From positions 124,001-188,000 of the forward strand of contig JACNKX010000088.1 of NCBI GenBank assembly GCA_014381825.1: a DNA stretch of 64,000 nucleotides, in the 5' to 3' direction. Source of the stretch: Planctomycetota bacterium (GTDB taxonomy: Bacteria > Planctomycetota > Planctomycetia > Pirellulales > Pirellulaceae). The position numbers were made by a program, and so were the translations under genes. The notes under the pieces are model-generated. The model was not told the origin of the DNA. It was given only the letters and a program-made list of their open reading frames with translations, and searched no databases. This document shows positions 18,591 through 27,553 of the stretch, one piece after another (the stretch's first letter is position 1; every line of letters starts with the position of its first letter).

Positions 18591-20243
18591 CTAATCAACG
18601 CACGGCTCGCCCCATTCAGCGACAAATCGCGTACTGCATCGCTTGCAGCGTACTTTTCGACCTAAATACTTCACTGGCACCTTCGTGGTTTCTTCGCAAC
18701 CCTGGCAAGCGATCGAGAATTGAACATTACCTTCGTCTAACCGGTTCCAGTAGTCGGAAGGAACTTCGTCGAGCACGATGTCTTCGGGTTGGATCGTTGT
18801 TAACACTTCCTTCGTCAGCGATGTTATACTGGCGATTCGATTTGCAAGCCGGCGGATCGCGCTCTCGAACACATTGCGAACTAGCCGACCGTTCCCAAAA
18901 TGTTCGTCACGGTTTTCGTACAGCCATTGGAAGCCGAGCAACAGTCGAACTTGTGCTTCGGGAGTGATGACGTAGTGGTTCGTTTCGCACATGCCGCCGA
19001 AGATCCGACCCAGTGATCCAGGCGAATAGTCTTCGAAGGTCAGCTTCGTGTTGAAGCGTGACGAGAGTCCAGGATTCGAGCGAATCAGCCGATCCATTTC
19101 ATCGGGATAGCCCGCGAGTACGACGACGAGTCGCTCGCGATCATCCTCCATTCGTTTGAGCAATGCTTGCACGGCTTCGCGACCGTAGGGATCGTCGCCT
19201 GATTCCGCAACAAGGCTGTACGCTTCGTCAACGAACAAGACTCCGTCGAGCGCTTCGTCAACTTTTTGGTTAGTTTTCGGGCCAGTCTGGCCGGCATACT
19301 CGGCGACGAGTCCTGAGCGGTCAGTCTCGATGAGATGGCCCTTGCTGAGAACGCCCATCGAGCCATAGATCTGTCCCACAATCCGAGCAACTGTTGTCTT
19401 GCCCGTTCCCGGGTTACCGCCAAAGACCAAATGTAGACTGAGGTTCGTCGTTGGCAGCCCCTGGACCTCGCGTTGCCGCTGCATCGTGAGGAAGTTGGTG
19501 AGCGTTCGGATTTCGTGTTTGACTTGGTGCAGTCCGATAAGTGTGTCGAGCTGCTCCAGTACTTCTGCCAGCCGTTCTTCTTGGCTTTTCTCTTCGCCAA
19601 GCACTTCGAGCTCGCTGTGGATGTCGTACTGTTCACGAAATTCCTGCGTCTCTTGCTGCATCGTTTGAACAGCTTGAGCACTTTGCGGCATATTGGATCG
19701 AGGCCGCGCGGATGGCGTGGTTGCTTCCGGTTGTAGGTGACTGATCAACTCGTCTTGAATTTCCTGTAGCCGTGCCAGCTCGTTGGGTTCCGGAACACCA
19801 TCCGCCTTCGCGACCAAATTCGCCAGCCGAATGACGATTGTTGCGAGTTGGTCGACGCGATCATGCAATGGTTGCATTTGCGCGAAGGGCCGGACCAAGC
19901 TTGACCATTTCAGTGTCTTGGCTTCACGAAACACATGCGCCGCCGCATCACGCAGCTGCCCGCCGGGAATTCCGCCCGGCCAAATGTGGTCGAACAAAAC
20001 TCGACCCATACGTTTTTCTTCCTGGCTCCAACGTTGGTCGGCTTCGACGATCGTGACGTAGACCTTGATTAGAAGGCCTTTATGCAGATCGTCCATCAAT
20101 TGTGCAAAACTCTCCGGCGTTCCAGGCAGGAAGTTAGGGCATTGCTGAATGCAGAGCTTCGCACTCGACAGATACAACTGCCGGCAATCATGGATTGCCT
20201 GCTGAAACTGCTCTAGAAGTGATTCGAAGTTGGGATTCGTCAT
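18591..20243 (-). CDS. CbbX/SpoVK-type AAA+ ATPase with C-terminal zinc ribbon
   Basis: A protein of 550 residues. The N-terminal about 190 residues are helical with acidic patches of TerB-like character. Residues about 245-505 are a CbbX/CfxQ AAA+ module: Walker A GGNPGTGKTT (Lys282), Walker B VLFVDEAYSL, sensor and arginine-finger region around SNPGLSSRF. The C-terminus (about 515-550) is a zinc ribbon with CxxC knuckles (CQGCEE and CKRC). CbbX remodels inhibited Rubisco; with no Rubisco here, a general protein-remodelling role is more likely. ATG 20243 was chosen because the longer in-frame extension lies inside the palindrome at 20252-20327. Confidence 0.88.
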   Translation of the reverse strand: MTNPNFESLLEQFQQAIHDCRQLYLSSAKLCIQQCPNFLPGTPESFAQLMDDLHKGLLIKVYVTIVEADQRWSQEEKRMGRVLFDHIWPGGIPGGQLRDAAAHVFREAKTLKWSSLVRPFAQMQPLHDRVDQLATIVIRLANLVAKADGVPEPNELARLQEIQDELISHLQPEATTPSARPRSNMPQSAQAVQTMQQETQEFREQYDIHSELEVLGEEKSQEERLAEVLEQLDTLIGLHQVKHEIRTLTNFLTMQRQREVQGLPTTNLSLHLVFGGNPGTGKTTVARIVGQIYGSMGVLSKGHLIETDRSGLVAEYAGQTGPKTNQKVDEALDGVLFVDEAYSLVAESGDDPYGREAVQALLKRMEDDRERLVVVLAGYPDEMDRLIRSNPGLSSRFNTKLTFEDYSPGSLGRIFGGMCETNHYVITPEAQVRLLLGFQWLYENRDEHFGNGRLVRNVFESAIRRLANRIASITSLTKEVLTTIQPEDIVLDEVPSDYWNRLDEGNVQFSIACQGCEETTKVPVKYLGRKVRCKRCSTRFVAEWGEPCVD

Positions 20244-20251
20244 GGGAGCAG

Positions 20252-20327
20252 GTAGGCCGGAACAAGCTTCGCAGTTCCGGCAGGATCGCGCGGACATGCC
20301 GGAACTGCGAAGCTTGTTCCGGCCTAC
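20252..20327. repeat. 31-bp perfect inverted repeat upstream of the AAA gene
   Basis: Arms 20252-20282 and 20297-20327 are perfectly complementary around a 14-base centre, giving a very stable cruciform or RNA hairpin. The left arm ends 9 bp before the AAA start on the minus strand, so the transcript leader would fold into it. The right arm ends about 15 bp before the stop of the PIG-L gene. No transposase is associated. Confidence 0.9.
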
Positions 20328-20342
20328 TAATTGCTAACCGCT

Positions 20343-21110
20343 CTAGTTTGCCATTAAGACGCGGTCGTGCAAAGCCTGTCGAAGCGGATCGTCGTCCTCA
20401 TCACAGAAACCCAAGTGTAAATGTCGCCGCCAGCCCTCGGCGTATTTGAACAGACTGGACATTCGCCCGCATTCTGCGTCGAGATCGCGAAGTGTCTGCA
20501 GGTACGAATCGTGGCCTTGGCTCTCGTCGAGCCACTTCTTTTGGCTGACATGCTTCGCCAGCATCTCCACTTTGCGTTCGACGACGTCAGTTACGTTGAC
20601 GAACATGTCCGGTGCGACAGGATTGCGAAGTGGATCTCGATGCGAGAACGGTTGAGCGTGGTAAACAGTCACTTTGCCAGCGACGGGAGCAAGCGGTGGA
20701 TCAACGGGAAAGTTCGGCATCCCACGCGCAAACGCAGCCGTCGTCGCAAGCCGAGAGACGTTCATGTGATCTTCCATATAGTCAGCGGGTGCATGCGTCA
20801 GCACGATCTCCGGCGCGACATCACGCATGACAGATGCGATCTTCGCAAGCGTTGGCTTGTCGAAGAAGATCGACATGTCGTCACAGATCGACTCATGATA
20901 GACCGCGCCAATCAATTCGGTCGCATCGATCGCTTCTTGGCGTCGCATCTCGGCAATTATCTCGCGGTCGTACTCGGTCGTGCCGCAGCAACCGTTTGCG
21001 ACGTTCATATAATGAAGTTCGTATCCCGCTTCTTTGAGCAGCACAAAAGTTCCCGACATGAAGATTTCAATATCGTCGGGGTGGGCGGCGATGGCTAATA
21101 CAGTAGGCAT
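20343..21110 (-). CDS. PIG-L (LmbE) family deacetylase
   Basis: A zinc-dependent N-acetyl-hydrolase of 255 residues. The AHPDD motif (residues 8-12) and the later EDHMNVSR histidine supply the metal ligands. The family includes GlcNAc-phosphatidylinositol, GlcNAc-inositol (MshB) and bacillithiol (BshB) deacetylases. The length fits the bacterial enzymes. Substrate cannot be chosen; no thiol-synthesis genes are adjacent. It is followed on the same strand by the palindrome and the AAA gene, so co-transcription is possible. Confidence 0.85.
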   Translation of the reverse strand: MPTVLAIAAHPDDIEIFMSGTFVLLKEAGYELHYMNVANGCCGTTEYDREIIAEMRRQEAIDATELIGAVYHESICDDMSIFFDKPTLAKIASVMRDVAPEIVLTHAPADYMEDHMNVSRLATTAAFARGMPNFPVDPPLAPVAGKVTVYHAQPFSHRDPLRNPVAPDMFVNVTDVVERKVEMLAKHVSQKKWLDESQGHDSYLQTLRDLDAECGRMSSLFKYAEGWRRHLHLGFCDEDDDPLRQALHDRVLMAN

Positions 21111-21172
21111 GATCTGAAAACCTTCTTTCTATTCCGTCTCCGTACTCTCTGTGTCCTCCGTCGTTGTCAGGA

Positions 21173-21632
21173 TCACCACGGAGGGCACGGAGAACACGGA
21201 GCAAAGACAAGCTACAACACTCGACGTCTTATGCCGTTTTTGAGGAGTTCAACATTGAAATTCATGAGTAGACCAACTTTAAAGCCGCTCAATTTCAGAT
21301 AAGTCATGAGTTGTGCTTCGTGTAACGGCAGTAATGCCGCTACACTCTTCAACTCAATCAGGACTTTCGCTTCGACGACGATGTCCATCCGATAACCGCA
21401 ATCGAGTCTAACTTGTTTGTAAACGACAGGGAGTGGCTCTTGGCGACGGAAGCTGAGTCCGTGGCTGCTCAGCTCATGACAAAGACACTCTTCGTAAGTC
21501 GATTCCAATAGACCTGGCCCCAACTCGCGATGAACTTCAATCGCTGCCGCATTAATATCTCGCGTCAATTCCTCGTACATCAACATATTCCGTCCCCCTT
21601 TACTCTGTGATCTCTGTGTCCTCCGTGGTGAC
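21173..21632. repeat. GxxExxY cassette bounded by inverted repeats
   Basis: An approximately 35-bp sequence at 21173-21207 recurs inverted at 21598-21632 with about 30 of 35 positions matching; both contain the ACCACGGAGG(G/A)CAC(G/A)GAG word. The only gene between them is the GxxExxY gene. A third, inverted copy of the core lies at 21145-21161 and would form a hairpin with the left repeat. The right end abuts the stop codon of the ABC permease gene. The architecture is that of a single-gene mobile or passively mobilised cassette without a transposase. Confidence 0.75.
21212..21586 (-). CDS. GxxExxY protein
   Basis: A protein of 124 residues with the family-naming motif GLLESTYEECL (about residues 25-35) and the RMDIVV-x-LIELKSV core typical of this PD-(D/E)xK-like family, in which Asp, Glu and Lys (D..E-x-K) line up as in restriction-type nucleases. 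The function is unproven; a nuclease is inferred from the motif. ATG 21586 follows an AAAGGGGGA ribosome site; a longer frame upstream reads through the inverted repeat and was rejected. The gene is enclosed by the repeats described at 21173-21632. Confidence 0.85.
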   Translation of the reverse strand: MLMYEELTRDINAAAIEVHRELGPGLLESTYEECLCHELSSHGLSFRRQEPLPVVYKQVRLDCGYRMDIVVEAKVLIELKSVAALLPLHEAQLMTYLKLSGFKVGLLMNFNVELLKNGIRRRVL

Positions 21633-24600
21633 TTACTCCCCTCGCAATGCTTCAAGTACCGGTATCTTCAAACTAGCTCGAACCGAAAGAAGACTTGAGA
21701 GTATTCCAACTACGAGAACGGCCAATAGCATCAATCCTAAATCGCGGAGCAAGTCACCTGGGATCGACGCATTGCCCGTCAACTTGTGAGGCAACACCGC
21801 AAGCAACGCCGCGATCGTACCGGTTGCGAGTCCCCCGACGAGCAACAGAATGTTTTCCAGCAGCACCATCTGAGCGAGTCGCGACTCGCGGAAGCCTGTT
21901 GCTCGCAACAGCGCCAGTTCACCTCGTCGTTCCAAGACATTCCGCATTTGAACGGCCGCCAAGCCGAATGTGCCGAGCAGCAAGCCGAGCGCCCCAAGAC
22001 TTTGAAACGTGCTGAGATAAGTGTTTTGCACGGCAAATAATTGCTCAAGGACTTGGCTCGTTTGCACCGCATCAAATCCTTGATCGCTGAGTCGCTCTTC
22101 TAGTGCTTCAGCAACCGGCTTGCTCCTCCCGCCAGGGCTTTGAATCAAGAAGTATCGATAGCCCGAGACATCCGGAAAGAGTCGTTCAAAGTTCGCTTCG
22201 CTGATTAGCAAGCTTCCTTGGAGGACACTGTTCTCCAGCAAACCGACAACGTGGAAGCGAATCGTTTGGTCGTCGTAAGTCAACTCAAGGTTCGCCCCGA
22301 CGTTTACCGGTGGCTTCAAGCTATACATCGCCGTGTTCATGTCGATCACGACGGGGATCGGCTCGTCTGTCACAGTCTCCTTTGACTCCAGCAGATGCCA
22401 CGGATTCGATTTTTCGGCGTCCGAACTGGCTTCGGTCTTCATCCATCGAAACCTAGCGACTGACTTGAGATCAAAATGACTCACAAAAGGCTTTGTCAGT
22501 CCGATGACGCGCGGCTGCGTCGACCGATAGAGGTTATTGCAACTCGCATCATCGCCAGGTTTGAATCGCAAGCCAAACACGAGCCCTCCATCGAGGACAT
22601 CTTTGTCGTCGGCAAGCATCTCTTCGCGACCTTCTTCGCTGTTAAGATCAACGAACACCGATTCGGAGCTTTGCGCGAGCAAGTCGAATCCGCCGGCACC
22701 TTCATTGGATGGAGCAAGGCGGAATGAACTCAAGCCGACAATTAGGAAGCTGGCTGTGGCCATCAGGCCGATTGTCGCGACACTCCGTCCTGGATTGCGG
22801 CCGGCGTTGCGAAGAGCCAGTTTTGTCAACGCCCAGCCGCCGGTGAACGGCTTTATGTCTCGCCGACCGCCACGTTTTAGTCGTACCCAAACGAACAGCA
22901 GCAGGCCCGCCAGCATTAGAAAACCTGCCCCGAGAAACGCACCGGCTTGTGACATCCCGCCGAGTCGAACTGCAATAGCGGCCAGTCCAAACGCAAAGAT
23001 AATGCAGGAGATCGAAACGATCGAAAGCTTGTTCTGAGCTTTGTAGGCAACTCCGTTCGCGTCAGTGGCCTGTCCTGCGAGCAATCGACAAGCGGAGATC
23101 TTCTTAGTTTGCCGGATGCTCCAGGCAATCGTTAGTACCGAGACCAGGACGCCAAGCAAGTAACCAAGCAGGAGACTTCTGCCGCTCCAGTAGAATTCAA
23201 GGAACGGCGTAGTAATTGCCCCGACCCACCAAGTCCTCAAGCCGGCGAGCATCAGCCAGGCATAGCCAACTCCGATTGCGACTCCGACGAAACCACCATC
23301 GAGAGCGACCAATGCGCCCTCGGCAACGAACAGGCGGCTTGCCTTGCTTCGCCGCAGTCCGACTGCCAGCAGCGTGCCGATCTCACTCGCTCGCTGCTCG
23401 ACTCCCAGTCGGAAAAGCAACGCGACCAGCAGCAACGCGGCTGCGATGATGAAAAAGCTTAGCCCAAGGAATAATCCATCAAACGGCGTCGTGCCGGAGG
23501 ACGCGGCAAGTTGGTCGCGTTTGACTGCCATGAAGTCCATGCCAAGCGATTCGTTCTGCTCGGCAAGCTCGTCGACGAAGGCTTGCTTGATCACGTCGAC
23601 AGTTACTCCTTCGCGCGCGGGAATGCGAAAGGAAGTCACGCGCCCGAATCGGCTTCCCCACAATCGCTCGCCGGTCGCAAAAGACACGAACGCCTTGGGA
23701 GTTGTGCGGTGATTGTCCCAGTAGGTGTGTCCTTGTTTGCGCATCATGTTGCGATCGAACGGAAAAGGAGGATCCCAGTCATCGATTGTCGCTTGATCCG
23801 TCACGCCTTCGACTACAGGCGTGAAATCTGGATCATTGGCGAGCTCTGGTCTCTCGCGGTATTCCGCTTCCTGTACGCGGCTATACGAGCTGAATGGTTC
23901 GATGAGCGGCGTGATGGCTTTGACCGTGAAGTCCGTGTATGTCTCGATCGCGTCACCATGCGTTATCTCAGCCTCGAAGTAGGCAACGCGAATCGTGTCG
24001 CCCGGCTCTGCCTTCTGGTCTTCCGCAGCCCAGCTGGTCAGAATGATCTCGTTATCCTTCAGCGGCTCGATCCGCTTTCCGTCCAGATCATGCAACGGAA
24101 AGTCATCCGTCACATCGATCCCGCTAATCATCGAGTACGCGATTGGTCCCTCTTTCTCCCCATCTCCCTCACTCCCACTCTCCTCCACTTTCTTCATCGT
24201 CGTCGCCAGATAAGTAACGATGCCTTGTCCGCCCATTGATTCAAAGGCCTTCGTCGCGATTTCTCCGGCTTCCGGTGAAAGGATCATTCGATCCGAAGTG
24301 ACACTGAAGTAATCGTAGATCGGTTCGGCAACTCCTTCGCGTTCAAACGTTCGAGTGACTCGCATGATCGACAGACCGTAGTCTTCGAACGCAGGGCGCA
24401 ACGCTGCTGCGAGGGCATCGCTGGCGACTTCGGATTCGGTTGACGTAGGAGGAATGCTCGGCTTGAGCGACACCAGCAGCGAGTTGATCTTTCCATCTTG
24501 GTCCAGGACGTCTTGAAGTGTCGGAATTGAAACGAATGCAACCAGCGGTACGCTTTGGCTGGGACGCAGGCTGAAACGCCCGAGTCCGCGTGCGGGAATT

Positions 24601-25175
24601 ACATCGACGACTTTAAGGCCGGGGACACTGCGGATGCGATCCGATTTGTTTGCGAGCGGACTGTCCGCAGGAACTTGATTGCCTTTCGGCAGCCGAGCGA
24701 CAACTTCCGACGAAACGGTCGCGTTGATATCATCGGCCAACGCTTGATTCAAGACGATTTCGTCTTCGCCGGGGAGCGTCTTTGGGCGTATGCCATTTCC
24801 TAGGTCCCAAAACGATTCATCACAACCAACGATCAGAACGTTTGAAGATCGGCCTGTTTGCTCGTCGCTTTGCAACTCGATGGTTGTCGAACGGAACAGG
24901 ATCGCCGAGGCAGCCTGTTGGTAGTAACTGTTGAAGCCATCGTCGGCGGCGAGTTCGGAAGCCAATACCTCTCGAAAAAAACGATCCGTGACAAGCACTT
25001 CATCGATCTTTCCGAGACGTTCGAGCGTCAGATGCCGGAGACTTCCCTTAACGGAATCTCCGACCAGCAACGCGCCAGTCAGTACCGCCGTCGCTGCTGC
25101 GACACCAAACGCCACGGCGAGATTAATTCGCCAGTGGTAGATCAAGTTCTGAAAGACTAGTCGCCAGAAAGACAT
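21633..25175 (-). CDS. Large FtsX/LolC-type ABC transporter permease
   Basis: A membrane protein of 1180 residues. An N-terminal helix (about 17-39) is followed by a MacB-like periplasmic domain of some 520 residues. Then comes a first FtsX core with several helices (about 565-800), a second periplasmic domain (about 850-1045) and a C-terminal FtsX core with three helices (about 1050-1175). This duplicated 10-TM layout is that of the YbbP/large LolC-type permeases that move lipoproteins, lipids or peptides across the envelope. The cognate ATPase starts 43 bp upstream of it on the same strand. Confidence 0.88.
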   Translation of the reverse strand: MSFWRLVFQNLIYHWRINLAVAFGVAAATAVLTGALLVGDSVKGSLRHLTLERLGKIDEVLVTDRFFREVLASELAADDGFNSYYQQAASAILFRSTTIELQSDEQTGRSSNVLIVGCDESFWDLGNGIRPKTLPGEDEIVLNQALADDINATVSSEVVARLPKGNQVPADSPLANKSDRIRSVPGLKVVDVIPARGLGRFSLRPSQSVPLVAFVSIPTLQDVLDQDGKINSLLVSLKPSIPPTSTESEVASDALAAALRPAFEDYGLSIMRVTRTFEREGVAEPIYDYFSVTSDRMILSPEAGEIATKAFESMGGQGIVTYLATTMKKVEESGSEGDGEKEGPIAYSMISGIDVTDDFPLHDLDGKRIEPLKDNEIILTSWAAEDQKAEPGDTIRVAYFEAEITHGDAIETYTDFTVKAITPLIEPFSSYSRVQEAEYRERPELANDPDFTPVVEGVTDQATIDDWDPPFPFDRNMMRKQGHTYWDNHRTTPKAFVSFATGERLWGSRFGRVTSFRIPAREGVTVDVIKQAFVDELAEQNESLGMDFMAVKRDQLAASSGTTPFDGLFLGLSFFIIAAALLLVALLFRLGVEQRASEIGTLLAVGLRRSKASRLFVAEGALVALDGGFVGVAIGVGYAWLMLAGLRTWWVGAITTPFLEFYWSGRSLLLGYLLGVLVSVLTIAWSIRQTKKISACRLLAGQATDANGVAYKAQNKLSIVSISCIIFAFGLAAIAVRLGGMSQAGAFLGAGFLMLAGLLLFVWVRLKRGGRRDIKPFTGGWALTKLALRNAGRNPGRSVATIGLMATASFLIVGLSSFRLAPSNEGAGGFDLLAQSSESVFVDLNSEEGREEMLADDKDVLDGGLVFGLRFKPGDDASCNNLYRSTQPRVIGLTKPFVSHFDLKSVARFRWMKTEASSDAEKSNPWHLLESKETVTDEPIPVVIDMNTAMYSLKPPVNVGANLELTYDDQTIRFHVVGLLENSVLQGSLLISEANFERLFPDVSGYRYFLIQSPGGRSKPVAEALEERLSDQGFDAVQTSQVLEQLFAVQNTYLSTFQSLGALGLLLGTFGLAAVQMRNVLERRGELALLRATGFRESRLAQMVLLENILLLVGGLATGTIAALLAVLPHKLTGNASIPGDLLRDLGLMLLAVLVVGILSSLLSVRASLKIPVLEALRGE

Positions 25176-25218
25176 GGATTCGTTCGGTGTTGGACTCTAA
25201 AGAATTGATGTTCGACGT

Positions 25219-25908
25219 TCACTCCGCTTCTCGCACAAGCCCATCATCCAATTCCAGCCGCCGCGACATTCGACTCGCCAACTCGAGGCTGTGAGTGACG
25301 ACGATCAGCATCGTGTTCTCTTGCCGTTGTAGTTCGAGCAGCAGGTTACCCATGGCTTGCGCGTTCGTGCGGTCGAGGCTTCCGGTCGGTTCGTCCGCGA
25401 GCAATAAGATGGGGTTGTGAATCAGCGCGCGAGCGGCCGCGACACGTTGCCGCTCGCCACCCGAAAGTTCTGCGGGCCGATGCTCGATTCGCTCCGCCAA
25501 GCCAACTCGGTCGATCAACTCACGAGCGCGATCGATTTGCACTTCGCTCGGACTTCCTTCGGCCAACGTGGGCACAAGGACGTTCTCAAGTACCGAGAGT
25601 TGCGGCAAGAGATGATGGTCTTGAAAGACGAACCCGATATTGCGGTTTCGGAAGTGTGCAAGTTGCGGCTCGTTCAACAAGAACGGATTCTCCTCTCGCA
25701 ACGCAATCGTTCCCGAGGTTGGTTCGTCCAGCGTTCCGATCAGATGCAGTAGCGTACTCTTACCGCAACCACTTGGCCCCAGGATGGCCACGTTTTCACC
25801 GGCGGACAGCTCGAATGAAACATCTCGCAACACCACGAGCGGCTCAGCGCGTGTCGGATATTCCTTCGCAACATGATCGACAATTAAATCAGGCAATGTA
25901 CTCTCCAA
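25219..25908 (-). CDS. ABC transporter ATP-binding protein, LolD/MacB type
   Basis: An ATPase of 229 residues with Walker A GPSGCGKST (Lys50), Q-loop in FVFQDHHLLPQLSV, signature LSGGERQRVAAARAL, Walker B ILLLADEPTGSLD and the switch histidine in VVTHS. The LLPQLSVLENV stretch after the Q-loop is typical of the LolD/MacB/FtsE group that pairs with FtsX permeases. It is upstream of and co-directional with the 1180-residue permease, forming a two-gene transporter operon. Confidence 0.93.
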   Translation of the reverse strand: MESTLPDLIVDHVAKEYPTRAEPLVVLRDVSFELSAGENVAILGPSGCGKSTLLHLIGTLDEPTSGTIALREENPFLLNEPQLAHFRNRNIGFVFQDHHLLPQLSVLENVLVPTLAEGSPSEVQIDRARELIDRVGLAERIEHRPAELSGGERQRVAAARALIHNPILLLADEPTGSLDRTNAQAMGNLLLELQRQENTMLIVVTHSLELASRMSRRLELDDGLVREAE

Positions 25909-25910
25909 AC

Positions 25911-26025
25911 GTAGCCATCACTCTCCGAGTGATGAGCCCCTGCACCGCGAGTTGTCATGTATCTAGCTTCGGCATCCGGCGTGCAATCCAAGCGAAGGGC
26001 TCGTCACGCGGAGCGTGACGGCTAC
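25911..26025. repeat. MITE-like element with 29-bp terminal inverted repeats
   Basis: Arms 25911-25939 and 25997-26025 match at 25 of 29 positions when inverted. Each arm is also an internal hairpin centred on CTCCG (the right arm pairs CGTCACGC with GCGTGACG). The 115-bp element fills the gap between the ABC ATPase start and the stop codon of the gene at 26025. Its outermost base is part of that stop codon. No open frame inside looks like a gene. Confidence 0.8.
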
Positions 26026-26942
26026 TATAAAATCGCCAGACAACCGATTCCATAAAACGAATATTCCACATCATGAGCCGTGTCCCACACCGCAGCGTGA
26101 AAGCCACCAGAATCCAGCTCCAAGCTCTCCGCAAACCGCCGTGCGGCAGCCACGTCGATCTCATCGAGTCCATCCAAGTCAATCAGCGTAAGGCTTCCCG
26201 TGAAGGTACTCAACAGGTCCGCGATCGGGATGCGCGTGTTGGCTCGCAATCCGCCTTCGTCTGTTTGCATCTCGACGAGGAAGTCGAGCGTGTTTTCTCG
26301 GATGTCGTTATTCAAAGCTCCGAGAATCCGCAATGTCGCGATGGCGGCGGCCGTTGGGTTGGTGCCGGCTCGCTTGCTGGCTCGTATCTCGCGAAAGCCA
26401 CCTTCATCGGCCTGCTGCGACATGAGGAATTCAACGACCCGTTCTGGCTGTGGCAGGGGCCGTTCAATCAGTTCGCGACAGAGTAGCACAAGGAATGTGT
26501 GATACGTACTGCTCGCGGCGCCTTGGTCGGCCTTGGCATAGCCGCCGTCGTCACGTCGCAACTTTTCTAAGGCGTCGGCAACCGCGTCCCGCCAATTCGG
26601 CCCAGCTGCCGAAAATACATCGATCCCCGCCGAAGCGTCCAACAGCATCGCACCATAGACCAACGAAAGAAAGTCGATGATCGTTTCCCGGCCCGTCAAC
26701 TTACTTCGCAAGAAACTCGCCGATCGTTCGGCGAGTGGTCCGGTCAGTTCACCTAAGATTGCCAGCGATCGCAATGCGAAGCCCGTGTAGTACAAATCGC
26801 TGCCACCCTCGCGCCCCGCAAATCCACCATCTGTCTGCTGGGCTGCCTTCAAATAACCAGCATGCTTATCGCGTATTGCTTCCGGGACTTTACCAAGTCC
26901 TGTTCCCAATCGGATCGTTAGCTCTTCGAGGTAGGCAGGCAT
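26025..26942 (-). CDS. Alpha/alpha-barrel protein with prenyltransferase/squalene-cyclase repeats
   Basis: A protein of 305 residues built of QxxxGGF/GGY repeats (QQTDGGFAGREGG, RRDDGGYAKA, QQADEGGFREI, MQTDEGGLRAN, LDSGGFHAAV), as in the beta subunits of geranylgeranyl transferase II. The zinc ligands of true protein prenyltransferases (an Asp-x-Cys pair and a late His) are not evident; the usual HTFFG histidine position reads YSFYG. The cyclase DxDDT motif is also missing. Start 26942 was preferred to a longer frame without ribosome site. The protein ends abruptly in CLAIL exactly at the MITE-like element, so C-terminal truncation is possible. Confidence 0.75.
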   Translation of the reverse strand: MPAYLEELTIRLGTGLGKVPEAIRDKHAGYLKAAQQTDGGFAGREGGSDLYYTGFALRSLAILGELTGPLAERSASFLRSKLTGRETIIDFLSLVYGAMLLDASAGIDVFSAAGPNWRDAVADALEKLRRDDGGYAKADQGAASSTYHTFLVLLCRELIERPLPQPERVVEFLMSQQADEGGFREIRASKRAGTNPTAAAIATLRILGALNNDIRENTLDFLVEMQTDEGGLRANTRIPIADLLSTFTGSLTLIDLDGLDEIDVAAARRFAESLELDSGGFHAAVWDTAHDVEYSFYGIGCLAIL

Positions 26943-27038
26943 GAGGCGTGTAAGAGATCCTTGGCGTCGAGTTGTGATTAGGCAGCCTACTTGGAAGCCG
27001 TTGCATTCGCAATGAACTCGAATGCGCACGTATGAAGA

Positions 27039-27467
27039 TCAACTCTCGACCGTAATTAGAAATAGTCGCATCTGTTCGGCAAGCCAACTCGGAATTGGCA
27101 TCGAACTGGGAGGATTGTCGTGAGTGATGCGACAGCAGACAGCTGTCATTTTTCCAATTGCAACGACGTTCTCCTCCAACCGAAATTCGAAAGCGTACGT
27201 GACGCTCTTTGAGCCAAGTCGCTCGATGCGGACCACGATATCGATCACGTCCTCGAATCTGACGGGCCCCGTGTAGTCACAGGTTGCATTGACGCGAGGC
27301 CAGCTGATACTACCGTCGTCGTCCCGGGCGATTACGCTGGTGCCGACGTTTCGGAGGAATGCGTGTTCGGCTTGTTCCATATATTGAAAGAAAGCCGAAA
27401 AGTGCGCGATGCCAGCCGCATCCGTCTCGCAAAACTCGACGCGTCGCTGGTAGTGAAAATCGTCCAT
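27039..27467 (-). CDS. Acyl-CoA thioesterase, 4HBT hotdog family
   Basis: A single hotdog domain of 142 residues. The FCETDAAGIAHFSAFFQYME segment has the 4HBT/YbgC-type catalytic Asp in a D-x-x-G-x-x-H context. Such enzymes hydrolyse acyl-CoA or acyl-ACP thioesters in the cytoplasm. The second half carries the beta strands expected of the fold (PVRFEDVIDIVV, VTYAFEFRLEE). It precedes the alpha/alpha-barrel gene on the same strand by about 100 bp; a shared lipid or isoprenoid pathway is possible but not demonstrated. Confidence 0.85.
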   Translation of the reverse strand: MDDFHYQRRVEFCETDAAGIAHFSAFFQYMEQAEHAFLRNVGTSVIARDDDGSISWPRVNATCDYTGPVRFEDVIDIVVRIERLGSKSVTYAFEFRLEENVVAIGKMTAVCCRITHDNPPSSMPIPSWLAEQMRLFLITVES

Positions 27468-27500
27468 CGTGGGTTCTCGTTGATAACGGTCCGCCAGCGC

Positions 27501-27527
27501 AAAAACAAAGCCTGCACATGGCAGGCT
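27501..27527 (-). terminator. Intrinsic terminator of rpsR
   Basis: On the minus strand the seven-base arms (27521-27527 and 27509-27515) pair perfectly around a five-base loop and are followed by TTTGTTTTT. It lies 27 bp after the rpsR stop, the classical arrangement of a Rho-independent terminator. Confidence 0.8.
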
Positions 27528-27553
27528 CTAGTTCTCTCACCATAGACTCGCGG

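Noticed and set aside
20244-20297. N-terminal extension of the AAA ATPase with a Cys-rich start
   Set aside because: The extra codons are the translation of the 31-bp palindrome, so the later ATG at 20243 is more likely.
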